Source: Buddleja alternifolia (lineage: Eukaryota > Streptophyta > Magnoliopsida > Lamiales > Scrophulariaceae). From it: DNA of 64,000 nucleotides. This document shows, one piece after another, positions 44,727 to 56,486 of this stretch (position 1 is the stretch's first letter; every line of letters starts with the position of its first letter). Below the pieces are notes generated by a model. It searched no databases. It saw only the letters and a program-made list of their open reading frames with translations, and was not told the origin of the DNA. Both the position numbers and the translations under genes were made by a program. The stretch lies in the NCBI GenBank assembly GCA_019426215.1, contig CM033408.1, positions 25,709,953 to 25,773,952 of the forward strand, given 5' to 3'.

Positions 44727-44820
44727 AATATACATATATAAAACCCACACGCACAGTAATACACACACACAGAGAGTAATATACACACATATATATATAT
44801 ATGTATGTATATATAAATAT
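44571..44820. repeat. (CA)n/(TA)n microsatellite cluster
   Basis: Several blocks of (CA)n followed by (TA)n, separated by short cgcacagtaat-like units that repeat about four times. The long frames on the minus strand here are translations of the repeat. Confidence 0.92.
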
Positions 44821-44883
44821 ATAAAATCCAAACTTTTTTTTTTTTTTTTTGCATACGAATGACGGGGGGAACCCTAGTCTATC

Positions 44884-47800
44884 TCAACCAGATAAACCTG
44901 GGTTGGTAGTTATGTTGCGAGGCCAAGTGGCTCCTCCTCTATCTTGCTCCATGAGAACTTGAAGTTGGTTATCCATATCCTCCATGTTCTTCACCGAATG
45001 GTGAAAGCCATTTTTCGCCAAATAATCTGCCGGTTGGTTTGCTTCTCTCCAAATATTGCATAAGTCTATATTCCACGGTAGATCCATCATTTTTCGAATA
45101 TTTGTGATTACTCTGAAAAAATGATGCTCAAAGGATGCCTCTGCGACGAGTCTAACGACTTCATAGTAGTTCGATTCAACTATCACATCCCACTTCCCAT
45201 GTTGCCATGCAAACTCCATGCCATGTAAAATTGCATTTAGTTCTGCCTCCTCAATTGTGTTAGCAGGCACACATCCTTGAAAACCACCTATCCATCTACC
45301 ATGCCAATCGCGCATAAAACCTCCAATACTCGCCTCCGGGGTACTCGTATTATGCTGATTCGATATAGCCGCATCTACATTCACCTTAAAGGATCCGACA
45401 ACTGGCTTTGTCCAACCCGTGTGCAAGGTTGTTGTGAGCGAGTCCGGGTCTGAAGCTTGTGCCAGTTGCACTTCTTTGAGCCGGTGTTTTATCATATGGA
45501 TGTCAACGATAAGGTTTTCTCCATGATCTCCATGCACCACATGATTTCTTCCCTGCCAAATAAGATTAATGGTTTCAGTAAAGGTACTATCCCACATATC
45601 ACACCACTCATACCTGTTAGCTGCATTGGTGAGGTTCCAGTCGACCCAAGCCCTTGTATCGAGAGAGAAAAATTTTGCTTGGTGGCAAGGAGCAACTATC
45701 TGTCTCCAAACCTTCTGAGCCCAAAAGCAATCCCGCAATGTGTGTAAGTTTGTTTCCTCGTGATGTCCACAAATGTGGCAGCCTGCTGAAGGAATGACTT
45801 TTCGATAGTGTAATTGTGAATTTGTCAACACTTTATTATGCCTCAATAACCGCAGAAGAGTCTTACGGCGATATGCTCCTTTAACTTTCCATATCCATTT
45901 CCAACGGTCCTCCTCACCAATTTCAGATTGATTCTCAGTAAGGACATTGTAAGCGCTTTTACAATTGTATTTTCCATCAATGGTATGTCTCCACACATGG
46001 GTGTCATCGTGCCCTTGGTGATTATCCAAGTTAATCTCCTGAAGCGCTGTTTTAACATCACGAGGGAGCTCCCGAAGCTCACGCCACTTCCAACCCACAA
46101 GCAGTTGCCAATAGCTCGCCACCGTCCTTTGTAAGTCATCATCTAAAACATTATATAGAGCCCGCTCCTTAATAGTCGAGTTCCTTAGCCAAACCTCTGT
46201 CCAGAAGGATGTCAATCTGCCATTTCCAACTTTCCAAATCAAACTACCCTAGAGTAAATTATACGCTGCCTGTATGCTTTTCCAAGTATGCGAGGTACGA
46301 CTACGAGCACGTTCTCGATCCCAGAGGATGTATTTATGCTTGATAACTTGTACCCATAGTCGAGAGTCGTCCGTAAGTAGCTGCCACACTAGTTTGCCAA
46401 GAAATGCAATATTGGACGCCCTCATCTTTCTCAGACCTAGACCATCCTTTGTTTTGGGTTTGCAAACAGTGTCCCAGTTGATTACATACATGCGACATTC
46501 ATTCTCGGCACCTCCCCAAAGAAAGCGCCTATTGGCTTGGTCAATCTTATCACACACTCCCACCGGAAGTTTGGAAGCTTGCATATAATACCATGGAATT
46601 GAAGTGGTGGCAGCTTTAATGAGAGTGAGCCTCCCTGCCAAGGATATGTGTTTTCGTTTCCATCCCTGGAGTTTTTTGGAGACTAGTTCCACAAGAAAAT
46701 CGTAGTCACTTTTTCTAACTCTTTTATGATGGAGCGGGGCTCCTAGATACCTTCCTAGGTCCTCTGTGAGGTTAAGGTGAGCTGCACGGCTAAGACTACT
46801 AGTCATCTCAAAAGAAATATTTGCGGAAACAAAGAGCCTCGACTTTTGAAAATTCACTGATTGTCCCGACATATTGCAATACTTCTCAAGAGTTTTTCGC
46901 ATGATAGTTATCTGATTAATCGAGGCTTCCCCAAAGAGAATAAGATCGTCAGCAAACATAAGATGGGACATACGAGGGCCTGTTCGAGAAGTGGGGATTG
47001 TTTTCCAGCGTCGCTCCTCAAATTCTCTTTCAATAAGAGTACCTAGCTTCTGAATACAAAACACAAAGAGATAAGGTGAGAGGGGGTCCCCTTGGCGCAG
47101 GCCCTGCTTAGGTTTGAACAAATCGGAAGCCTCACCGTTCCAAAGGAGGGACAATTTGGCATCCGATGTGCAGTTCATAATAAGTTGGACCCATATCGCC
47201 GAGAAACCCATTTTTCTCAAAACACCAGCTAAAAAATCCCAATTAATCTTATCATAAGCTTTCTCGAGGTCGATATTAGCTATGAAATACCCTTTTTTTT
47301 TTAACATTTTTAAATTATGGATTATCTCTTGTGTCACAATAACATTATCAATTGTTTGACGACCCTTGATAAAGCTACTTTGTGACTGAGGGATAATCTC
47401 ATCCATAAGAGAACGGATCCTATTAGCCATAGTTTTAGTAATCAACTTCAAGATAACATTGATAAGACTAATAGGGCAAAAATGTGATATATGAGTTGGG
47501 TGCTTCTCTTTAGGTATAAGAATGATGCGTGATTCATTAAGCCGAGGGTCAATAAAACCTGTTTGAAGAGCATTTTTCACTATGATGAAGACATTATCCC
47601 CTACCGATTCCCATCATTTCTGGAAGAAGATAGGTTGTAAACCATCAGGGCCCGGGGCCTTAGTCGGGTGCATATCCCACAAAGCTTTCCGAACCTCCTC
47701 CTTGGTGACTTCAGCCATGAGAAGGGTTTTGTGATCGTTTGATAGAGTCGGAAAACCTCTTGTTGTCTCATAATTGGTAACTGTCGGTCCATCTCCATAA

Positions 47801-49068
47801 AACTTCGAACAATAATCAACCGCCATTTTTTTGAGTTTGTCTGCGTCTGTTAACCATTCTCCATTATCTTCCTGTAGAGACCGAATGGTGGCTTGCCCCT
47901 GCCGGATAGTAGCAGCCATGTGAAAGAAGCGAGTGTTCAAATCTTCCGCCTTAAGCCATTGAATCCTCGATTTTTGTTTCCAGAATAGCTCCTCCTGTCT
48001 AAGAATCTCATAATACTAACCCAGGAGCTTTTGTTCAAGTTTTCTAAGATAAACACTAAAATTTCGACTTTGAGCTCTTTGGATTCCCGCGATCCGGGCT
48101 GTTAACTCTTTTTTCTTCTTAAAAATATTGCCAAAGGTCTCTCGATTCCATTTATTTGCTGCTTCCCTAAATCCCGATAGCTGCTCAAAAATATTGATAT
48201 CTCCAGTAGACATCCAGTGTTTCTTGACTAGTTCACCGAAATATGGGTTCGTGAACCAGGCTGATTGGGTTCTAAAGTGATTCAGAACTGTGACCCCCCT
48301 CTGCTCAACAACAATTGTAAGTAATAGCGGGGAGTGGTCGGAGCCAATCTAAGGTAAATGAGTAATGCTAGCTGATTGGAAAGATAATCCCCATGCCATA
48401 TTACAGATCGCCCTGTCCAGTCTTTCTTGAAGCTTCAAGTGTCCCCCTTTAGCCCAAGTAAAAGGAGGGCCATTGAATTTCAGATCAATGAAATTACAGG
48501 TATCCATACATTCGAAAAATTTGCAGCATCTAGAGTAGTCGATAGGAGATCCACCTGTTTTCTCACTAGAATTGGTCACCACATTCATATCTCCAATTAT
48601 AGCCCACGGACTTGTAATATGAGGCGCCATTGTTATGATGTGATCCCACAAATGATCTCGGATTTCCACATGTGGACTAGCATATGTTGCTGTGAGCACC
48701 CATTCTGGACTCCCCGGTTGTTTAATAACAGAAGTCATGCTTTGATCATTAGCTTCCATAATCTCCACGACAACTTCAAGAGTGTTCCAAAATAGCCAAA
48801 TACCCCCTGCAAAACCCTGAGTTTCCACAATCTCAACTCTATCAAAATGGCTATTAGCACGAATCACGTGCGCATGGTCTCCTTTAACCTTTGTTTCCAT
48901 TAAAACAAGAATCATAGGCCAATATTTACGAAGAATATCTTTTGTGTAGACGCAAACTCTTGCTTTGCCACGCCCCCACAATTCCAAAAAATACAACTCA
49001 TTATAAATAATATCAAAAAGTTCATAAGGAACGATACAGACTAACCTCAGTGGAGTATTGTATCCCAT
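44884..49068 (-). pseudogene. LINE ORF2 (endonuclease, reverse transcriptase, RNase H)
   Basis: One frame of 1395 codons on the minus strand. Residues about 1-240 are an AP-type endonuclease (MILVLMETKV, TATYASPH, IIGDMNVV, ERLDRAICN). RT lies from about 497 (LNESRIILIPKEKHP, FIKGRQTIDNVI, IDLEKAYDKINW, QGLRQGDPLSPYLF, catalytic FADD near 705). A zinc-binding domain follows (CHICGHHEE...LHTL-DC). The C-terminus is an RNase H (VNVDAAI, EAELNAILHG, REANQPADYLAKNG). One RNase H acidic residue seems changed: VESNYYEVV where VESD is usual. Only four codons break the frame: TAG 48349-48351, TAG 48016-48018, TGA 47614-47616 and TAG 46249-46251. No frameshift was found. Inactive, but recently so. Confidence 0.92.
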
Positions 49069-51025
49069 GAACCAGAAAATTGAGCCCCATTGATCTCATC
49101 CACAAACATCCGTGATTTGGATAACTGCTTCGCATTATTATAGGTATCTTCCGACAGGCGTGAATCTCCTAGCTCAGACCTATTAGATGGGCCCGTATCA
49201 ACATGCATGAGAGATCGCATCTTGCCGTTAACTGGTTCAATTTGCTGAGGATGTGGCTAAATATGGCTATTATCTCCAACAACATTCTCTCTTTGTTTTA
49301 TTGATTCCATGGGCATTGGTGTATCCCTTGTCATATTACCACCTATAGCACTAAAAGTGGGGTGGGCGGGTTGTAGGGGGGATTAGGTTGGGGGGTTGGT
49401 GTCACAAGTGGGGATATGGAATTATTATTTATTGAGTACGTATTACCTTGTGCAATAGGGGGAATTGCATCTATATTAATTATTGTGTTATGAACTTGTC
49501 CAGATTTATTCTTTTTCTTCTTACTAGTTTTGTTTACCTGTTGGGCCGAGGAAAGTGAGCCCACTTCAAATTTGTCCAAAGGCTGATTTGATTCCATCTC
49601 TTCTTGGTCCAATTGGGCCTCCTCTTCAAATAAAATGTTCTATCTGGATCCACTAGTGTTAATGTGTTCACTCCCATCCTCTTTACCCCTTCCTTGGCCC
49701 AAATCTTTTTTGACCCAGCTCACCCCTCTGCCTTGGACCACAAACTTGGATCCTATACCCAAGTTACCATTAGTTTTTGCCATATTCTTCGCTTCTTGAC
49801 CATGATCTGTTCTATTTGGGTTAGGATTGGATTGCTCTCCAGCATTAAAGATTAAATTAGGCATAGATTTTTTGCCATTATTTTGATTATAACTTTCCAT
49901 ATTGTAGTTTCTCCCACCAACGGCTCTTTTCCCAGATTGTCTTTCTTTCCTTGTTGGTACTAACATCCATGGCCCGAAGCCCGTCGTTGCCGTAGGATCT
50001 TCTTCTCCCATGTCCGTGCCGGTCATGTAATCGGGTTTGTTCCCCTCTTTCGCCGGAGTTTCATGCATAGCGTTATCTTCATTGGCATTGTGCTCACACT
50101 TGCTGCAAGTTTCGCTGCGATGCCTATAAGATCCACATGTAAAACATATTAAATGTAGCCCTTCGTACTCCACCATAATTGGGTAACCATTAATGCGAAT
50201 CCTTGGTATAAGGGGTTTAGCTAGATCAATTTCAACGCTGATTCGTGCATACTTCCCCCGGATGGTCTCTTTTGTGTGTTTATCTATTTTTGCAACTTTT
50301 CCAATCAAAGAACCCATACGTGTCAGCATGTTCTCGTTATAGAGTTCCAATGGAATATCCGGGAAGCGGATCCAAACAAGAGTCTTATCGATGTGAGCAT
50401 TCTTCGGTTGGAATACAGGCTTCCATTTGCGAACCGTTAGATAGTGGCCTAGTATTATCCATGGCCTGCCTGTTAGCACCCTATCATAATCACTCTTTGT
50501 AAAGAATCGAACCATGTAGAAGCTATTCCCAATGTCAACCGGATCTATATCGTACCGAGTTTGCCAAATTGTCTTCATCTTTTGTTTGATTGTTGCATAA
50601 CTAATTGTACGTCCCAAAACCTTAACGACTAACGCTCGTCAAAATGGTTTGGAGAAGTCTTGGATATCCTTTTTCGACTCTAGATTTGGTGAAGGATCCT
50701 CTTTATCGCCGCCTTTCAAATACCAATCATAGTTCTCCTCAGTCCAGTCGTTAGGCTCTCCTTCGCCCATGTAAAATGGCTTAGTGTCTGACTTTTTTTG
50801 CCAGGCTTCTCACAGTTTCCCTGTATGCCATGAGTTCGGTTGCGTTGCCTCCGGTGCATCAGTTTTGTTTGCCTATGGCGTATCCTCCTTTCTATCTTCT
50901 TGAGAGGGCACATAATCTCGTTTATCTCCCTTGACTCCACGTTTAAACTTCTTTATGTGGCGTTCCTCCATCACCATCAGCGGTGGTGGTTGGTCGAAAT
51001 CCATTGAGATATCGGTACCTGCCAT
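49047..51025 (-). pseudogene. LINE ORF1 (DUF4283 and zinc-knuckle RNA-binding protein)
   Basis: Starts MAGTDISMDFDQ at 51025, 51 bp inside the 5' end of the element. The DUF4283 region reads ISYATIKQKMKTIWQTRYDI, FTKSDYDRVLTGRPWIILGH and KTLVWIRFPDIPLELYNE. A zinc knuckle, CFTCGSYRHRSETC (C-x2-C-x4-H-x4-C), follows, then a basic, low-complexity tail. Such proteins bind LINE RNA. The main frame is interrupted by TAG (50873-50875), TGA (50810-50812), TGA (50639-50641), TAG (49640-49642) and TAG (49343-49345). A frame change near 49345-49360 leads to the end ...SWDTILH and TGA at 49047. Apart from these, the frame is kept for almost 2 kb. Confidence 0.85.
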
Positions 51026-51150
51026 AGATATTTGTATTTTATAAGACAATATTATAGTAACTAGTTGATGTGACTCATAAAATCCAAACTTTTTGCAATT
51101 GAAATTAGACTGAGATGCAATTCAACAATTTGTGAGCAGATTGGGTATTT

Positions 51151-51243
51151 GGGTCTAATAGACCCAAAGTTTTGGGTCTGGGTCTAGGCCTAGACCCAAA
51201 GTTTTGGGTCTGTCTGGGTAAGACCTGCCCATTGCCAGGCCTA
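51151..51243. repeat. Nested palindromes, probable hAT terminus
   Basis: GGGTCTAATAGACCC (51151-51165) and GGGTCTAGGCCTAGACCC (51180-51197) are palindromes. The 20-bp unit gacccaaagttttgggtctg occurs perfectly at 51161-51180 and 51193-51212 and is itself nearly self-complementary. The stretch ends gcccattgccaggccta, whose reverse complement, taggcctggcaatgggc, resembles a hAT end. No matching left end was found within the window; the LINE insertion at 51076 lies between it and anything to the left. Confidence 0.6.
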
Positions 51244-52064
51244 CCTCGACTAGTAGGAACAATTAAAGGAAAGCTGTGTATGAGACTATCCTCCTCAATG
51301 CACAATTCACATCTGGCCTCAAACGAACTTTTAGAAATCGATCTTCAGTTGAGTATCGAGTCATTTGATTCATTTTCTCTGTCCTACGTAGAACCCATTT
51401 CATGATTCGAACCGAGTCTTGGAAAGATTTCTATTAGCATAAAAAGTCTCATTCATTTAGTTAATGTAATATTTAGCGAATCGCAATAGCATAAAGCAGA
51501 AAAGGAAAAAGAAACAGGTTGACAAGTTTGGTTTGAAGAAAAGTCGACTTTTAGAAGAAAATTTCTTTTTGCAAATTAATGAGGTAGAATATTCTATTAT
51601 TATCTTGAGTTTAACAATATGTTTGTGTGGAATTTATAGATTTTGGATTCATATAACTCATTAACATGCTCAAATTTGGGCATTATATTTATGTTGAACA
51701 AAAATATCATTTCTAGCCCAAACCAAGCCTAAAAACCCAATTTAGGCCTAACGGCCCACATCGAACGTGAGATTCGCGCATCACATTTGGGTTTGATTAT
51801 TCGAACTGAAACCCAAACTGTAGGATTGTAGGACGGAGCGATAAGATTAGTACATATGTCATCACGCGATGCGACTGGTCCACCTGTGTTGGTTACGCCG
51901 TTACACGGTGTTACCTATAAATACCCCAATTTATGACTGAATAGGGTTACACATTCATTCTTTGAATTCATTCTAGCATATTTTGTGAGCATAATGACCA
52001 ATATCTTCGACCTAGACAACTCGTATACAAATTACGAGGCATATGTCTGTAATGACTTGAAAAT
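51244..52064. other. Intergenic stretch
   Basis: No gene recognised. A TATA-like tataaatacc near 51915 stands alone without a supported downstream gene. Confidence 0.45.
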
Positions 52065-53176
52065 TGTGTAGGATCAAAACTTCACAAATGTATCAAAACA
52101 GCTAATAACGAAGAAAAGATTACATCGAGGTGAGAGATAACTCTATATCCTTAACGCTAAATTGCCCCGCCTAAGTGGTACGGGTTTATGCAACAAGCGT
52201 CCTAAGATACAACGATATATTTTCTAAAATCGAGACCACTTCGAATTTAGAAACACCGAACTTAGGCAACTTAAAACTCTTGAGAGAGAACGTATGAGAG
52301 TGAGATTAGAGAGAAAGTTGAATGCTTTTGTGTGTCTAACAATGCTATTAGAGGGGCCTTTATATAGGCATGAAAAAACCCAAGAATTAAATGAGAGAAT
52401 TCAATAGCAGAATGAAACTGCTACCAACGTTTGAACGTTGGGTCAAAACATATTCTGCTACTTAAAGCAGCAAAAACGCTTTAACTTTTCAAAACTTCTT
52501 CTAAAAGGTGTCAACGTTCGAACGTCAGGAACCCAACGTTCGAATGTTAGACATCCTAGAAGGCTATCTTGAACAAACGTGGCCAGCGTTTGATCAATCT
52601 CCATTTAACAGTTCAGATTTTTCCAACTATTGGATAAATAAATAATGGATCAGATTTTGTGGAATTAATTTTCTCCAAAAAATTAATATATTGCAAACCC
52701 AAGCCCAATACAATTCAAGCCTTATCCATGTCTAAGGCCCAAGGACCACGGTCCACGACCCGGACCTAGCCCGAGCCTAAGCCCGGTCCTAGCGGGCGGG
52801 CGGGCGGGCCGACGGCGGCTGCTGCGCGCGTGTGTGTGGTGGACCGGACCATGGTTAGGCCCTTCTCCCTCGCAAAGCCCACAAAAATCTTATGACGTAA
52901 AAGGCTAACCCTTAGTTTCAAGGTAATGGTTTATAAACCATTCCAAATTTTGATCCATATCCTATGTGGAATAACCCACTTCAAACACCTCACTTTAGCA
53001 CTTAATTTCTCATTCGTTTTTAATCCGATTTGAGAAATTCTAAATGCTAAACTCATCTACTCGGAACGTAGATTGATATTATACAATAATATTTGGTATC
53101 CCGAATACTTACAGTGCTCGAATTTCATATGAAAAAGTCATGTCCAACACACTTTTCATAACACAAATTTCCAACA
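52065..53176 (-). repeat. 3' LTR of Copia element 1
   Basis: The termini are tgtgtagg and ttccaaca. It is related to the solo LTR at 998-2170. The minus strand has a TATA box (cctatataaagg near 52360-52371). A GC-rich repeat (gcgggcgggcgg) lies near 52794-52808. Confidence 0.82.
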
Positions 53177-53738
53177 ATCCCACACACGAATGAAATTAAT
53201 GCAATGCATGATCTCAAGAGTTCAGACGAAAATTTATCACATCAGAAGAAGTAGTTTTTAGCTTTGAACCTTTCTTAGTCAGATATCATCGGATTTACTA
53301 GGCTCCCCAATGAACATGATGTCTTGAATTGGTCAGCCGCTCGTGTATAACCAGACAATGATATTCACATGATAAATTCTCAGTTGCTTCAGTTCTAACT
53401 GTTGGGTCCATTTGGCCACGACACCCCTTCTTGGATTCATAAGTGTGTACATTGTTTACTCAATGTTGAGGCGGCCTACACCTCACACTTACATAGGTGA
53501 TCTCTTATCTAAGAGTATCCTACCATACTCTACTTCATTTTCATGACAGTATAGGAATCATTAAAAGTTCCAAACTTAACCTTCGCTACATTTGTAGGAT
53601 GCACTTCTTTATCTTAGGAAATGGGTTTGAAGTTTAAACTCCTAATTGCTATACTGAATTTTCATAACTTAATTGCCCCATTGAACTATGATCTTAGGAT
53701 CTCCAGTCAACATGGTTGGGTTACCGCTGTGTCCATTC
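53177..53738 (-). other. 3' untranslated interior of Copia element 1
   Basis: Lies between the RNase H stop and the 3' LTR. It holds the purine tract next to 53176 (cgtgtgtgggat on the minus strand). No coding sequence. Confidence 0.6.
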
Positions 53739-54413
53739 TTAAATTGTAGACTTTAATTCCATTCCTCTTGATAGACAGTATATTTGATCTCTAGGCAATC
53801 CTTTCGTCAAAGGATCTGCAATATTCTCCTTTGATTTCACATAATCAATGGAAATAATCCCGTTAGAGATCAACTGCTTAATGGTATTATGCCTACGACG
53901 AATATATCTAGACTTACCATTATACATACTACTCTGAGCCCTCCCAATTGCCTACATTGAGTCGCAATGGATTAAAATCGGAGGCACAGATTTTTCCCAA
54001 CAGGGAATATCTTCTAAGAAATTTCTCAGCCACTCAGCTTCTTCACCAGCTTTATCTAAAGCTATGAATTTTGATTCTATCGTGGAACGGGCTATGCAAG
54101 TTTGCTTAGAAGATTTCCACGACACTGCTCCTTTACCAATGGTAAATACATACCCACTTGTGGACTTGGAGTCGTTCGTGTCTGATATCCAATTAGTATA
54201 GCTGTATCCCTCTATTACAGCTGGATATCTTGAGTAGTGTAATCCATAATCTTTAGTATACTTTAAATACTTAAGAACTCTAGTTAAAGCATTCCAATGC
54301 TCTACACTAGGATTACTTGTGAACCTACTCAATTTGCTCATAGAATAAGCTAGATCAGGGTGAGTACAGTTCATGATATATATGAAACTCCCAATGAACC
54401 TAGCATTCGCCAT
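53739..54413 (-). pseudogene. Copia 1 RNase H
   Basis: Two open segments in one frame, separated by a stop near 53950. The first has [37 protein letters not shown] and [18 protein letters not shown]; the second has SKENIADPLTKGLP. These are the usual Copia RNase H landmarks. The codon before IES is R-S-T, where acidic and small residues are normal. Confidence 0.87.
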
Positions 54414-55176
54414 GGTTCTTGCGTAGATGAACGCTCAAGTCCACAAGCATCTTGACTGGTGCACTATCGCTTGGAATGAACCTTTCCAAAACCGTCTCAA
54501 TATAATCAGATTGTGATAAGACTAGTCCTTCAGAGGTCCTCAGGATTTTAATCCCTAAGATGACATCTGCATGTCCCATATCCTTCATGTCAAAGTTCTT
54601 CTTTAACACTCCATTAGTATTCATGATGATTTCATGATTACTACCCATTATCAACATGTCGTCTACATATAGACACACTATGACGTATGCGTTATGTGTT
54701 TGTCTAACATACACGCATTTATCACCCTCGTTGATCTTAAAACCATTTGATAACATCGTGATATCAAAATTTTCATGCCACTGCTTTGGCGCTTGTTTAA
54801 GTCCATATAGCGACTTTACAAGTTTACATACTTTCTTCTCCTTTCCAGGAACAACATACCCCTCGGGTTGTTCCATGTATAATTCTTCATCTAATTCTCT
54901 GTTCAAAAACGCAGTCTTAACATCCATTTGATGTATCTCAAGGTTATGCAATGCGGCAATAGCGATGAATAATCTTATGGATGTTATTCTCGTTACTGGG
55001 GAATAAGTATCGAAGAAATCAAGACCTTCAGTTTGTCGGTATCCTTTGACTACCAAACGGGCCTTATACTTATCAATAATTCCATCAGTCTTATACTTTC
55101 TTTTCAGAATCCATTTACAGCCTAAAGGCTTACTTCCCTTTGGAAGATCAACCAACTCCCAAGTATTGTTGTGCAA
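54400..55176 (-). pseudogene. Copia 1 reverse transcriptase
   Basis: A 258-residue open segment: WELVDLPKGSKPLGCKWI, YKARLVVKGYRQTEGLDF, MDVKTAFLNRELDEELYM, LVKSLYGLKQAPKQWHENFD and the catalytic VCLYVDDMLIMGSN. The core residues are intact, but a frame change at the 3' side (54400-54413) separates it from RNase H. Confidence 0.9.
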
Positions 55177-55243
55177 AATAGACTAGATTTCACTATTGAT
55201 AACTTCTTTCTAGAGTTGAGCATTTGGACAGGACATAGTTTCC

Positions 55244-56486
55244 TTAATCGTTCTTGGCTCCCTTTCTAATGTATATGATACAAAATTGGGACCAAATGAT
55301 TATTGGAACTCTTGCCCTTTTGCTACGACGTGGTTCTTCGTCCCCGGGATTAGAACCACTCGTAGACTCATCAAATGTTCTTTTAAGAGAAACTTGCTCG
55401 TTTCTTGCTTTACTTGGAAAGACATCTTTGAAAAACAAAGCATTTCTAGATTCCATGATAGTACCTTCATGAATCTCAGATATTTCTAATTTATGTACCA
55501 GAAATCGATAGGCGCTACTATTAAGTGCATAACCTATGAATATGCAATAAATAGTTTTAGGCCCTATCTCAACTTGTTTGGGTTTGGGTTTGGGTATTTC
55601 TACCTTAGCCAAACACCCCCACACTTTGAGGTACTTGTAAGAAGGCTTTTGACCTTTCCAAAGTTTGTACGGAGTCTCACTCAGTACTTTTGTGGGGAAT
55701 CTTGTTAGGGATATAATTGAGGGAGAGGATCACCTCCCTCCACAAATTCTACGGTAATCTAGAATTTAACAACATTGCATTCATCATTTCTTTGAGAGTG
55801 CGATTCTTGCATTCAGCAACGCCATTTGATTGAAGTGAGTATGGTGCCGTCGTTTGATGAATAATTCCAGAGTTGGTACAAAATTCATCAAAAGGCTATT
55901 CTCCACCTCTATCACTTCGGATAGCTTTTATCTTTTTTCCAAGTTGATTTTCAACTTCCGTTTTGTAATGTGTAAACGCTCCAAGCGCTTCATCTTTACT
56001 TCTTAGTAAATACACATAACAATACTTTGTGCAATCATCTATGAATGTAATGAAATACTTTTTCCCGCCTCTATTTTGCACAAACTTCAAATCACAGATG
56101 TCACTGTGAATAAGTTCTAGAGGTGCGGTGTTTCTTTGCACTGAAGGAAACGGTTGTTTGACTAGTTTTGCCTCAACACAAATTTCACATTTATGTTCAT
56201 TTTCAACTTTAAAAGTTGGTAATAAGTTCAAGTTGTCCAATCTTCGAATAGTATTATAATTGACATGTCCTAGTCTAATATGCCACAAATTAGAATACTC
56301 AAGCAAATAAACCGAATTCTCAATATTTTTATTGCTTTCTTTTTCAATTACAACAAAGCGGATTACATTCATTACATTCATCTTGAAAAGGCCTTGCTCA
56401 AGGCAACCTTTTCCTACGTAAAATCCTCTCTTTGTTAAAGAAAATCTATCAGCCTCGAAGACTATCTTGAACCCATTCTTGACCAA
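55244..56486 (-). pseudogene. Copia 1 integrase
   Basis: The zinc-binding part is [17 protein letters not shown] with CEICVEAK. The catalytic part has [20 protein letters not shown] and AIRSDRGGE, then, across a stop near 55895, NGVAECKNRT. The C-terminal part (55624-55244) starts WGCLAKVEIPKPK. Stops and frame changes lie near 55735, 55895 and 55240. Confidence 0.88.

Larger units (their letters stand above)
44835..51076 (-). mobile_element. Full-length LINE (plant L1 type with RNase H)
   Basis: A 14-bp target duplication, ataaaatccaaact, lies at 44821-44834 and 51077-51090. A poly(A) tail on the minus strand (T run up to 44850) sits at the left border. On the minus strand it carries ORF1 (51025-49047) and ORF2 (49068-44884), overlapping by 22 bp. 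The size of 6.2 kb with both borders marks a complete insertion. Several stops and one frameshift disable it. Confidence 0.93.

Noticed and set aside
44450..44854. Long frames of 117-134 residues on the minus strand
   Set aside because: They are translations of the CA/TA microsatellite and the T run, with Y, I, V and C repeats and no domain.
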